From positions 248,001-312,000 of the forward strand of contig NZ_SGIM01000002.1 of assembly GCF_004208515.1 (NCBI RefSeq): a stretch of 64,000 nucleotides of DNA. Reading direction: 5' to 3'. The first letter of the stretch is position 1. Each line of letters begins with the position of its first letter. The position numbers and the translations under genes are program-made. This document shows, piece by piece, positions 26,318-34,282 of this stretch. Source of the DNA: Acinetobacter halotolerans. Lineage in GTDB: Bacteria; Pseudomonadota; Gammaproteobacteria; Pseudomonadales; Moraxellaceae. A model generated the notes under the pieces. The model searched no databases. It was not told the origin of the DNA and was given only the letters and a program-made list of their open reading frames with translations.

Positions 26318-27754
26318 TTACAAGTTTTGATAAATAGAATTAACGTTACGTAGGCCCATTTGTTTGAAATCTTGTAAAGAGGTTTCGTATTGTAAATCAT
26401 TTAAAAATGCATTCCGCCAATCATTAATATCAAAATCTTTTAAACCTTTAATAAGTTGCTTATAACGTGAAATACGTTCTTGCTTTGGCATTTCTAAAGC
26501 TGTTTTTAAAGCGTTTACCATAGCTAACTTATCTGTTGGATCTACCAGAATGGCTTTTGCCATCCGTTCCGCTGCTCCAGCATATTTGGATAAAATTAAT
26601 ACACCAGGGTTTGCAGGATCTTGAGCAGCCACAAACTCTTTAGCAACGAGATTCATTCCATCCCGTATTGAGCTAATCCAACAAACATCTGCTTGACGAT
26701 ATATTTGCATCAAGTGATGATGTTTTATAGCATCGTAAGAACATTCAATTGGTTGCCATCCATTTTGTGCAAATTCCTGATTAATAAGATCTATTTTAAT
26801 CTTAAAACGCTCAAATAAACGTTGATATGCGGGGACTTCTAACCGACAAGGGCAGGCAATTTGCAAATGTTGTATATGTTGCTTGTATTCAGGATATTTT
26901 TCTAAAAACTCGGCATAAGAGATAAAGCGTTCCAGTAATCCTTTTGAATAATCAATACGATCTACACCAATAATCGTTTTGGGTGAGTTAACTTCAATAG
27001 TGCGGGTTAGAAAATCTTTTGTATCGACAAACTGTTGAGCAGCTCTTTGAATAGCGGCAGGATTTACGCCGATCGGATAGCACTTTATAGTTGTTAATCG
27101 TTGATGGAAACTCAATAAATCGCGCTGAATTTTTTGTGCTTTCAATAACGATGTACAGACTTGCATACAAATTTTCTGATCTTTTTCAGTTTGCAAACCT
27201 ACCACATCATATTGGCATAAGTTCTCAATTAATTGCGGAGCAGACGGAATTTTTTGCCAAATAAATAAAGGAGCAAAAGGGATGTGAAGGAAGAAACCAA
27301 TTTTATTTTGCATCCCTAATTCACGACAATATTTTGCTACACTTAAAAAATGATAATCATGAACCCAAATCGTATCATCGGGTTCAGAAATTTCAGCAAG
27401 CTTCTTAGCAAATAAATAATTTACTTGCTGATATCCCTCATAGTCCGAAAGTTTGTATTCAATCAGGTCTGAACGATGGTGCATAGCTGGCCACAAAGCA
27501 TTATTTGCAAATCCCGCATAATAGCTTGCGTATTGATTTTCAGTTAAAGGACAGGTGACATAATCAATCCGACCTTTACGATGCACATCAAAATTTATTT
27601 GTTCTTTCGTATGGACAGTCTCTCCATTCCATCCTAGCCATATACCGCCTACATCATCTAAAGCATCTTGTATCGCCACAGCTAATCCACCTGCTGAAGG
27701 TTTTTGTGCATTAGGAATGCTCACACGATTGGATAAGATAATTAATTTAGACAT
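26318..27754 (-). CDS. otsA: Trehalose-6-phosphate synthase (UDP- or GDP-glucose dependent)
   Basis: GT20 enzyme that joins a nucleotide-glucose to glucose-6-phosphate, giving trehalose-6-phosphate for osmotic and desiccation protection. The N-terminus SKLIILSNRVSIP leads into the substrate loop, then WVHDYHFLSVAKYC (about residues 129-142) and the active-site region IGVDRIDYSKGLLERF (about 260-275). The C-terminal domain contains SIRDGMNLVAKEFVAAQ (about 356-372). Its 478 residues are typical. It lies downstream of otsB with a 13-bp overlap, so translation is coupled. Confidence 0.95.
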   Translation of the reverse strand: MSKLIILSNRVSIPNAQKPSAGGLAVAIQDALDDVGGIWLGWNGETVHTKEQINFDVHRKGRIDYVTCPLTENQYASYYAGFANNALWPAMHHRSDLIEYKLSDYEGYQQVNYLFAKKLAEISEPDDTIWVHDYHFLSVAKYCRELGMQNKIGFFLHIPFAPLFIWQKIPSAPQLIENLCQYDVVGLQTEKDQKICMQVCTSLLKAQKIQRDLLSFHQRLTTIKCYPIGVNPAAIQRAAQQFVDTKDFLTRTIEVNSPKTIIGVDRIDYSKGLLERFISYAEFLEKYPEYKQHIQHLQIACPCRLEVPAYQRLFERFKIKIDLINQEFAQNGWQPIECSYDAIKHHHLMQIYRQADVCWISSIRDGMNLVAKEFVAAQDPANPGVLILSKYAGAAERMAKAILVDPTDKLAMVNALKTALEMPKQERISRYKQLIKGLKDFDINDWRNAFLNDLQYETSLQDFKQMGLRNVNSIYQNL

Positions 27755-28593
27755 GTTTTTTCTCCACTTAAGTTATTACTACTTAAATTGTTTTTGCCAT
27801 CATTTTGTATGTGTTCTAAAAATATGCTGAAAAAATCATATACTTGATTAATATCTCTAAGACGATGTTTGGCATGTGTAAGACCATCGCCAACTTTAAT
27901 CGAGATTCCATTTTTGTAGTGATTCACAAAATAGAATCCATCCTCATCTGTCTGATCATCACCAATAAAAATTGGAGTAAAAATTTCGGTTTGATTCAAA
28001 AGAGCTAAAATTTTTCCTATAGCTAATCCTTTATTTGCTTCAGCGGAAATTAATTCAAAAACAAATTTTCCTTCAATTAACTTTAAATGAGGAAAAAGCT
28101 CATGAATTTCCAATATTATTTTTTTTGCATTTTCATGAAGTTCTGGACATTTTCTATAATGTAAAGCTATAGAAGTAGTTTTATTTTCAATAAAAAAGTG
28201 TGGATAAGGACTACAGGAATCAACAAGCAATTTATAGATATGAGAGATTTCAAGAGATTTTTTTGAATTAATGATTTTTTTCTCGTGGCTTAGATATATT
28301 TCTGATCCATGCAGTGCTGCAATTGGAAGATTAATATACTTAAATAGTTTATGGGCAGACTGAAAGTCCCTACCAGTCACAGCAATTACAGGAATGTTAT
28401 AAGACAAAATCTTATCTAGAATAAACAAAGTATTAGATGGAATAAAACAATCATTTGGATTTATTTTGAAATCACATAAAGTCCCATCTATATCTAAAAA
28501 TAGACATTTTTTTCTATGATCCAGAGCTAAATCAGCGCGTAAATTCTCTAAATTATCCGAGCTTGATTCGTTTTTCTTTGATTTATAAATCAA
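27742..28593 (-). CDS. otsB: Trehalose-6-phosphate phosphatase
   Basis: HAD-superfamily phosphatase that removes phosphate from trehalose-6-phosphate. The nucleophile motif LFLDIDGTLCDF (DxDGT, about residues 31-42) is followed by VTGRDF (about 78) and PIFIGDDQTDEDGFYFVN (about 212-229, motif IV). The capping domain lies in between. Its 283 residues fit. An N-terminal stretch of about 25 polar residues precedes the family core. It is the first gene of an otsBA operon, the usual Acinetobacter order. Upstream are about 590 bp without a gene, with a long 8-bp tandem repeat 400 bp away. Confidence 0.93.
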   Translation of the reverse strand: MIYKSKKNESSSDNLENLRADLALDHRKKCLFLDIDGTLCDFKINPNDCFIPSNTLFILDKILSYNIPVIAVTGRDFQSAHKLFKYINLPIAALHGSEIYLSHEKKIINSKKSLEISHIYKLLVDSCSPYPHFFIENKTTSIALHYRKCPELHENAKKIILEIHELFPHLKLIEGKFVFELISAEANKGLAIGKILALLNQTEIFTPIFIGDDQTDEDGFYFVNHYKNGISIKVGDGLTHAKHRLRDINQVYDFFSIFLEHIQNDGKNNLSSNNLSGEKTCLN

Positions 28594-29002
28594 TTTTATT
28601 ATCTCTATTAATAAACTTATGCTTATTATACGGGTTTGTCTTTAACAAAATAGTTGATTTGTCAATAAACAAACACAAGAAAAACATAATTTACATTAGT
28701 AATTTTTATGATACATAGTAAATTTTTCTTACAATTATGATTAATTTTTCAAGTGCTTGTTATTATAGTGATAAAAAAATTTTATTAAAGTTGTGTGGAT
28801 GATAAAATATTTTTTTTAATTTAAATTTTAGATGTAATTTTAACAACGAATAATAAGATTATATTAGGTTTGAGTGGGTAGTATAAAATTATAACTAATT
28901 ATTCAGATGCTTTATAATGTATCTACTTTTTTAGATATTAAAATATAACGTAAGATTAATGGTTGGAGTAACTATCTAGAATATTTTGCTTTATAACAAG
29001 CT

Positions 29003-29098
29003 GAGTAGCTGAGTAGCTGAGTAGCTGAGTAGCTGAGTAGCTGAGTAGCTGAGTAGCTGAGTAGCTGAGTAGCTGAGTAGCTGAGTAGCTGAGTAGCT
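29003..29098. repeat. Perfect tandem repeat: 12 x 8 bp (GAGTAGCT)
   Basis: Twelve uninterrupted copies of GAGTAGCT fill exactly 96 bp, with partial matches at the edges (CT before). All copies are identical. The unit is not a multiple of three and no open frame spans it, so copy number changes would alter DNA spacing or RNA structure rather than protein. It lies between the terminator of the 29185 gene and the start of otsB. Confidence 0.97.
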
Positions 29099-29136
29099 TT
29101 TTAATTAAAACTAAGTAGATCAATTTAAAATTTAGT

Positions 29137-29174
29137 CAAAAAAAAGAAGTGTGATCGGTCAAGGGCACACTTCT
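29137..29174 (-). terminator. Rho-independent terminator of the 29185-29655 gene
   Basis: On the minus strand AGAAGTGTG pairs perfectly with CACACTTCT across 12 nt and runs into eight T's. It lies 10 bp past the stop codon. Confidence 0.92.
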
Positions 29175-29184
29175 AGTAATTGAA

Positions 29185-29655
29185 TTATTGTTCTTTGTTT
29201 AATCCAGTTGTATATTCTTCCGATTTAAAATAAGTATCAATTTGTTCGACACTTTTTGAGTACTCCCTAATGTTTAAAAGGGGTTTATCTTTTTTTTGTG
29301 TAGCGTTGAATTGAAATTCTGGCGGGATATCACTTCTGAGAGGAGGAGGTGCTTTTCTCTTACCATCCGTAGTGATTCTTTCAATAAAACCTGCCAACCA
29401 TAAAATGAATTCATCTTCATTTTTAATTTTAGGAATTAAACTGATATCTAACTGAACCTTACATTCTTGATTAGGCTTATTTAAACACTCCTCAAAATCA
29501 ATAAAGTTGTAAAGTAGTTTTAATTTAGTTCCTTTAATTTCTTTACGAATTTCGATGATCAATGTATTGAGGTTTTCTATGGGATCATTGTTCGTATCTT
29601 TCTTTTCCTGCAAGTTTCTATAGACTTTTTCAGCTATACGTAAAAATTGTGGCAT
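29185..29655 (-). CDS. Uncharacterised protein, paralogue of the 31532-31963 protein
   Basis: Family unknown. From the ATG at 29655 (GGAG about 6 bp upstream) it has 156 residues and begins MPQFLRIAEKVYRNLQ. It is clearly homologous to the second gene, which begins MPQYLKLAEKIYSNLK. Shared blocks are DPIENLNTLIIEIR, YNFIDFEECL and DISLIPKIKNEDEFILWLAG, spanning about residues 1-105. The C-terminal third differs and is polar and basic/acidic (PPLRSDIPPEFQ, KKDKPLLN). An earlier in-frame ATG at 29682 lacks a ribosome-binding site. No signal peptide or membrane segment. The role is unknown; a cytosolic stress function is suggested only by the neighbours. Confidence 0.75.
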   Translation of the reverse strand: MPQFLRIAEKVYRNLQEKKDTNNDPIENLNTLIIEIRKEIKGTKLKLLYNFIDFEECLNKPNQECKVQLDISLIPKIKNEDEFILWLAGFIERITTDGKRKAPPPLRSDIPPEFQFNATQKKDKPLLNIREYSKSVEQIDTYFKSEEYTTGLNKEQ

Positions 29656-29947
29656 TTCTTGCTCCTGCCAAGTCCATATCATTTAGAAATTATGAAGGTT
29701 TTTAGGTTACTGATTGTATTTGTTATGATGACTCGTGTGAGTAATGATGATTTTGTGAAACGAAAGTTGTAAGCAGACAATAATGAATAGAGTTTTTTTT
29801 GCTATCATGTTGTTTTTTATATTTATTAAAAGTATCGATTAGAAGGAATTGTTTACATAAAAAAAAGGATTGTAAATATTATATAATTATAGAATATAAT
29901 GTTGTATTAATGTTTCATGAGCTGATAAGTATCTAATTTAAAATAAA

Positions 29948-30133
29948 CTATTTATATTCATAAGCAATGAGAGCAGTAACGAGTATTTCTGAATTATTGT
30001 AAGTATGACAATGGCTTATATTTTTAATATTTACCTTGAGATTATGGTTAGAAAATTCTTCCCTTAACCATTTATTAATGGAATTTTCTAAATCTTGAAT
30101 TGATTTTTCTTCAAAAGACTTTATTTTAGACAT
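29948..30133 (-). CDS. Small hypothetical protein (61 aa)
   Basis: An isolated 61-codon frame beginning MSKIKSFEEKSIQDLENSIN. It is predicted helical at the N-terminus, then short strands ending ILVTALIAYEYK. The ribosome-binding site is weak (AAAGTGAG, about 6 bp before the ATG). No family was recognised. Its position among other small stress-type genes and normal amino-acid use make it plausibly real. Confidence 0.5.
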   Translation of the reverse strand: MSKIKSFEEKSIQDLENSINKWLREEFSNHNLKVNIKNISHCHTYNNSEILVTALIAYEYK

Positions 30134-30426
30134 TTATTACTCACTTTCTTATCTGCTATCTGATAAATAGATTAGACAGTTAAATTTTTTTTTGTGATGT
30201 TTTTTATTTATAAAATTGTTTTTATATTAAATAAAGATGTTTAGTAATGTTTGGAAATAAATTTGTGTTAAATTTAAAGTTTTGATTTGTATTGATATTT
30301 GTTTTCCATAATGATGTTTTTTACATAAGTTTTCATTCTTTAAAGAAAAGCTATAGAAGAGGGGCTTAAAGATTACAATAAAAATGCTACTAATATAAGT
30401 CTTCAAATGCATTAAAGAGGTATCTC

Positions 30427-30588
30427 ATGTTAAAAACGATTCTTACTTTGGGAACAGGTGTCGCTTTGGGTTGTTATTATAAATCTCACAAGGATAAGAG
30501 TAGATTGTCTGATGATAAAAAAAGTGATGCTCATGATTTAAATGAAGAGGTCAAAGGGAAAAAAGTTTTGAGTAAATTTATGAAATAA
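30427..30588 (+). CDS. Small membrane-anchored or lipoprotein-like protein (53 aa)
   Basis: A 53-codon frame, MLKTILTLGTGVALGCYYKS onward, with AGAGG 6 bp before the ATG and a strong terminator 10 bp after the stop. The N-terminus is hydrophobic and ends in ALGC, an acceptable lipobox, followed by a charged tail (KSHKDKSRLSDDKKSD). A lipoprotein or an N-terminally anchored peptide is likely. No family is known to me. The terminator and ribosome-binding site argue that it is expressed. Confidence 0.6.
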   Translation: MLKTILTLGTGVALGCYYKSHKDKSRLSDDKKSDAHDLNEEVKGKKVLSKFMK

Positions 30589-30962
30589 ATTTAGATTAAA
30601 AAAGAAGCTTAAACCAAGCTTCTTTTTTAATGAATTCCTATCTCAGTGATTTTTATGATATAGATATATACTTTTTAAAGTTATATGAAGTAACAGAACC
30701 CAAAGATAGTTTATTTCATAAAGCATAGGTCAAGAACCTTCAAAAACATATTCTTAAATTACTAATGACAAGGAACCTTGTTGGCAAGAGTTGGAGGTGA
30801 TGGTAGATGATAAAAGTGATTCTAGAATAAGATAGACTTAAATAAGTGGCTAAAATTTTATTTATGGAGTAAAGGAATATATTAGCTTATGGAAAATAGT
30901 CAGGGTTATAGAAGTATAGAACCTATTATCTATTAACAAAGACAAAATAGAGGTACAAAGTG
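30589..30962. other. Intergenic region between two small-protein genes
   Basis: About 370 bp of AT-rich DNA that starts with the 53-aa gene's terminator. A small palindrome (ACAAGG-AA-CCTTGT, 30768-30781) lies in the middle. No gene was found. Confidence 0.6.
30597..30629 (+). terminator. Rho-independent terminator of the 53-aa gene
   Basis: AAAGAAGCTT (30601-30610) pairs perfectly with AAGCTTCTTT (30616-30625) across AAACC and is followed by T's. Confidence 0.92.
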
Positions 30963-31241
30963 ATGAATAATCTATTATTAAAAAGTTTAGCATTATGTTT
31001 TGTATTCAGTTTAGCTGGATGCGAAAAAAATAAAGACGCTGATACGATGAGTCGAGAGGAGACAACGACTCCCCATGCTTTAGAAACGGAACCAGTTGAA
31101 ATGGATCATTCTAGGGAAGCTCAGTTACATGATGATTTACAACATGGTAGTTCTGCTCCTGTGATGAATGAAAGTGATGAAGCAGGTTTAACAAATGATA
31201 ATACTCAAACGAACTTATCAAGTAGAACTCCTTCTAATTAA
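30963..31241 (+). CDS. Small lipoprotein, hydrophilic (92 aa)
   Basis: A lipoprotein signal is clear: MNNLLLKSLALCFVFSLAGC after the initiator Met, with the ideal lipobox LAGC. The mature part is acidic, polar and likely disordered (many D, E, S, T, H and N), with no recognised domain. AGAGG precedes the ATG at 30963; the GTG one codon earlier is less likely. It is probably sorted to the outer membrane, since no Asp follows the Cys. A hydrophilin-like protective function is possible but unproven. Confidence 0.72.
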   Translation: MNNLLLKSLALCFVFSLAGCEKNKDADTMSREETTTPHALETEPVEMDHSREAQLHDDLQHGSSAPVMNESDEAGLTNDNTQTNLSSRTPSN

Positions 31242-31262
31242 AAACTAACAATTCTAAGGATG

Positions 31263-31300
31263 TTGTGGTTAAGAATTTTCTATGAAGTTTTTAACCACAA
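31263..31300 (+). terminator. Hairpin after the small lipoprotein gene, possible terminator
   Basis: TTGTGGTTAA (31263-31272) pairs perfectly with TTAACCACAA (31291-31300). The loop is 18 nt and only TTAATTT follows, so termination is uncertain. Confidence 0.5.
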
Positions 31301-31531
31301 TTAATTTAAGATTTCTATTTTTGGTGTTAAAAAGTAATTCAATATCTTTATATAAATTTACGATATGTGATGTTGGTCACAATAATCTTTATTTGCGATA
31401 CCTAGAGCTCTTTCAGTGTACTTTCTATGTTTCTTCTACGAGATTTTATTTCATAAATTAAAACAATATTAACAATGGGTTACTTTAATTCCTGCGAAAA
31501 TTCATGAAGGATAAAATAAAGGAATTAACAA

Positions 31532-31963
31532 ATGCCTCAGTACTTAAAATTAGCAGAGAAAATTTATAGTAATTTAAAAGTATCAAAAGGATTCTCTGAT
31601 GATCCAGTTGAGGATCTTAATAATTTGATGATTGAGTTAAGAAATACAGTAAAAGATACAAATTTTAAGATGCTTCATCATTATATAGATTTTGAAGAAT
31701 TATTGATGAACTCACAAAATGTACCTATTAATATTGATATAAGTATTTTACCAAAGAGTAAAAATAAAGATGAATATATATTGTGGCTTGCGAGTTTTGT
31801 AGAAAAAGTCACGATTCCCACTAAAAAAATAAAACAACCAATAAAGGATAAAGTTATTCAACCTAGCTATTGCTATGATGATTTAGGGAATATTGTAGAT
31901 AAAACAAAAACAGATGAAGATGCAATAGTTTTATATTTTCAATATAAAGAAACTACAACATAA
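31532..31963 (+). CDS. Uncharacterised protein, paralogue of the 29185-29655 protein
   Basis: 143 residues with AAGGA before the ATG. The first 95 residues match the paralogue (MPQYLKLAEKIYSNLK, DPVEDLNNLMIELR, MLHHYIDFEELL, ILPKSKNKDEYILWLASF). The tail differs (KKIKQPIKDKVIQPSYC). It is in the opposite orientation to its paralogue. It converges with the DUF421 gene, with only 6 bp between the stop codons. No known domain, signal peptide or membrane segment. Confidence 0.75.
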   Translation: MPQYLKLAEKIYSNLKVSKGFSDDPVEDLNNLMIELRNTVKDTNFKMLHHYIDFEELLMNSQNVPINIDISILPKSKNKDEYILWLASFVEKVTIPTKKIKQPIKDKVIQPSYCYDDLGNIVDKTKTDEDAIVLYFQYKETTT

Positions 31964-31969
31964 AATGGA

Positions 31970-32647
31970 TTAATGAAGATGGGGTGTAGATAAGGACTTA
32001 GCCCAGCTCTTCGCTTGGCAACGTGGACATTCCTGTTCTAAATGCAGTAAATGCTGCGTTGCGCCACAATTCATACAAGAATAGAAGGTTTCTGGACTCA
32101 AATATTCAGATTTTTTATAATCTTTTGGAAACAAAGGTAAGCCCCATTTGGTTTCTTTCTCTGTATAAAATAAAATACTCAGGGAACCATCTGTTTCCAA
32201 AACAGCAACTTTTATTTGACCTAAATGTTCTACACTCTGTTGACGCATCTCAGCAAAAAACTCATCATGAGAATACTTTCCTTTCTTTATATCGTGTATC
32301 ACCATCATGCCATCTTCAATGATACAGAGTGATTCTCCTTCTAAGAGTATTTCAATTTTTTCGTTTTTCATCATCGCCCAAGTCACTAGTCGATAAAGAA
32401 TAATAATTGTACTCATGACTACAAATGCTTGGATAAGCGGTATGTCATCCATAAACATCGGATCACCAGCCGCTGATCCGAGACTTAAAATGATAGCTAG
32501 TTCAAATATAGAGAGTTGTCGGATGCCTCGTTTACCAGATAGTCTTAAGAAGAAGAGGATAAAAATAAACATGAAAAAACAACGGATAATTATTTCTAGG
32601 ATAAAATCCCATGTTGTATCATGTATAAAGATGTCTAGTATTTCCAT
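31970..32647 (-). CDS. DUF421 (YetF-like) membrane protein with C-terminal zinc-ribbon
   Basis: Inner-membrane protein with three hydrophobic segments in the first 95 residues (about 13-35, 45-62, 67-90). The central DUF421/YetF domain has FFLRLSGKRGIRQLSIFELAI (shown in part) and LGSAAGDPM. A C-terminal CMNCGATQ...CPRCQAK arrangement (about 192-210) looks like a zinc ribbon, an extension common in the longer family members. YetF-type proteins are linked to spore or stress physiology in Bacillus; the molecular function is unknown. It is 225 residues long and part of the stress-type gene group. Confidence 0.82.
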   Translation of the reverse strand: MEILDIFIHDTTWDFILEIIIRCFFMFIFILFFLRLSGKRGIRQLSIFELAIILSLGSAAGDPMFMDDIPLIQAFVVMSTIIILYRLVTWAMMKNEKIEILLEGESLCIIEDGMMVIHDIKKGKYSHDEFFAEMRQQSVEHLGQIKVAVLETDGSLSILFYTEKETKWGLPLFPKDYKKSEYLSPETFYSCMNCGATQHLLHLEQECPRCQAKSWAKSLSTPHLH

Positions 32648-32692
32648 TTTTTACTACCATTTTTATTATAGATATTATTATATTACATAAAT

Positions 32693-32726
32693 AAAATGAG
32701 CTTATTAAAAAATAAGCTCATTTTTT
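32693..32726. terminator. Bidirectional terminator between DUF421 and stress-protein genes
   Basis: AAAATGAGCTTATT (32693-32706) pairs perfectly with AATAAGCTCATTTT (32711-32724) around AAAA, flanked by A/T tracts that give T-runs on either strand. It serves the minus-strand gene ending at 32741. Confidence 0.85.
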
Positions 32727-32740
32727 ACAACATGTCAGAT

Positions 32741-33061
32741 TTATATTTTATCCCAAGCATCTTTAACCGCTTGTTTAGCATGTTCCCATTTTAGCCTAGA
32801 TTCAGCTTTTAGCTCTTCCCATGATTTCTCTAAACTACCTTCGACATCTTCGAATTGAGTATCACGGTCGTATTCAGAGCGTGCTCGATTACCAAGCTCA
32901 TAAGCTTTTGAAAAATCTCGGTCATAATCTAAATCTGGTGTATCAAGTTGAGCTTCTTGATAATAGGGACGAGTGACATAGCTATTACGCCAATGATCAT
33001 TTGGATCAATAGTAACACGTGGATTTTGCTGATGTTGATTTGTAATATCTACTTCTTTCAT
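32741..33061 (-). CDS. Hypothetical stress-type protein (WxHxKxAVxxAWD tail)
   Basis: 106 residues from the ATG at 33061, which has GGAG about 7 bp upstream. It starts MKEVDITNQ and is hydrophilic. The pattern DRDFSKAYELGNRARSE and the ending SRLKWEHAKQAVKDAWDKI resemble small stress-associated proteins from many proteobacteria that carry a Tyr/Asp-rich segment and a WE-x-(I/A)K-xAV-xxGW tail. No membrane segment. The function is unknown; it may be desiccation or general stress related, as its neighbours suggest. Confidence 0.65.
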   Translation of the reverse strand: MKEVDITNQHQQNPRVTIDPNDHWRNSYVTRPYYQEAQLDTPDLDYDRDFSKAYELGNRARSEYDRDTQFEDVEGSLEKSWEELKAESRLKWEHAKQAVKDAWDKI

Positions 33062-33097
33062 TAGAATTCTCCGAATCACTAATCGAATGAATATAAA

Positions 33098-33129
33098 ATT
33101 TAGGAGAATATTTAACTATTCTCCTAAAT
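33098..33129 (-). terminator. Rho-independent terminator of the Q/N-rich small protein gene
   Basis: A 13-bp perfect stem ATTTAGGAGAATA/TATTCTCCTAAAT with loop TTTAAC is followed on the minus strand by TTTTAT. It lies between the 33157 gene stop and the next gene start. Confidence 0.85.
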
Positions 33130-33156
33130 CTCTTCAGATCTAAAAATAATCAAATA

Positions 33157-33342
33157 TTACTTTTGTTGATTATTTTGATTCGATCCTTGACGATTAGCGT
33201 CTTTTTGGTTTGAACCTTGTTGTTGAGAATCGCGCTTGTCTTGTTGCTGTTGCTGATGTTGTTGCTGGCGATTATCATCATTTGGTTGTTTTCTTTGCTG
33301 ATTGTTACGTTCTTCATTCGGTTGATTATTTGTATTACTCAT
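33157..33342 (-). CDS. Q/N-rich low-complexity small protein (hydrophilin-like)
   Basis: 61 residues from the ATG at 33342, which has GAGGT about 8 bp upstream. The composition is dominated by Gln, Asn, Asp, Arg, Lys and Ser, with almost no hydrophobic residues (MSNTNNQPNEERNNQQRKQ onward). Runs such as QQQHQQQQQ show repeats. It is predicted to be fully disordered. Acinetobacter hydrophilins with similar composition (the Dtp desiccation-tolerance proteins) protect enzymes on drying. This is an inference from composition and from katE/trehalose neighbours, not from homology. Confidence 0.65.
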   Translation of the reverse strand: MSNTNNQPNEERNNQQRKQPNDDNRQQQHQQQQQDKRDSQQQGSNQKDANRQGSNQNNQQK

Positions 33343-33584
33343 GATCGTATACCTCATTTAACTATAATAAAATTATCTGAGTACATCAGATGGTTTTAGT
33401 AAAACATATTTTTTTATTTTGAAGTGGGTGAGCATGTTTCACTATATTTAAATGTAATTGTTTTTTTATATTAACTAATTAATTAATAGAGACTTGTAGA
33501 TATAACAGTCTTAGAAACAAAAACATTATTTAATATAAGTTCATGTTTGTACTACAGGATGAAACAAATCAAAAAATTATATTC

Positions 33585-34049
33585 TCAGCTTATGATTTCT
33601 TCAATTTTTTTACATATATCTATCAATAGGTTCTGTAGTTTTATTTCTGGTTTTCCTTTATATTCAGTTCGAAAACTATAAATCTTGTTTTTATAATCAA
33701 TGCAATAGAAGAATGTTCCTACAGGTTTTTCCTTTGATTCAGATCCACCTTTTTTCAATAATCCTGTACATGAAACATAAATATCGGCTTTAATTTTTTT
33801 CTTCCCTTTTTTAATCATTTCTTTAGTGACTTGCATTGATTCAGCGGTATGCCTTTGAATTAATTTGGATGAAATTTTAAGTAAGTCTTCTTTAACACTT
33901 AAATCATAGCAGACCAAGCTACCGATTAAGATATTTCCCGAAAGTGGGTTGAGTGAGAATTGGTAAGACAAATAACCGGCAGAAGCACTCTCAAAGAAAA
34001 ATATTGTTAATTTTTTCTTCGCCAATATGTTACATGTTGTCTTTAACAT
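33585..34049 (-). CDS. CinA C-terminal domain (PncC-like) protein
   Basis: Stand-alone CinA-C domain, the nicotinamide-nucleotide amidohydrolase fold. Matching motifs are FFFESASAGYLSYQFS for the usual (A)ESCTGG (catalytic Ser retained, Cys-Thr changed to Ala-Ser), SGNILIGSLVCYD, AESMQVTKEM and KPVGTFFYCI. The usual CTGLLxxGG region is present as SCTGLLKKGGSESK. The divergent core leaves activity uncertain. It has 154 residues. CinA-type proteins sit next to katE in desiccation-related gene groups of Acinetobacter. Confidence 0.75.
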   Translation of the reverse strand: MLKTTCNILAKKKLTIFFFESASAGYLSYQFSLNPLSGNILIGSLVCYDLSVKEDLLKISSKLIQRHTAESMQVTKEMIKKGKKKIKADIYVSCTGLLKKGGSESKEKPVGTFFYCIDYKNKIYSFRTEYKGKPEIKLQNLLIDICKKIEEIIS

Positions 34050-34282
34050 TATTTGATCACCTTTTTAACGATTGATTAAATTATTGAGCATTTATTTTAT
34101 TTGTTTCCATTTTAAATAATTCAAAATATTGGATTGTAATTCTACTATTTTATATATGTCTGAATAAAAAGCTTTTTTTAAAATAATATGTTTTCCTGTT
34201 AACGTGCTTTAACAAAAAATCGGTATGAATAAAGATAGTAAGCCGTAAGCTTGTTTTTATGTTTTCAACTTGGAGAGTGAAA

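Larger units (their letters stand above)
28594..29184. other. Long AT-rich intergenic region upstream of otsB
   Basis: About 590 bp. It holds the otsBA promoter region, a microsatellite (29003-29098) and a terminator for the gene to its right. No open frame with a ribosome-binding site was seen. Confidence 0.7.

Noticed and set aside
29003..29098. Possible CRISPR array or coding repeat
   Set aside because: The unit is 8 bp with no spacers and no open frame, so it is a simple tandem repeat.
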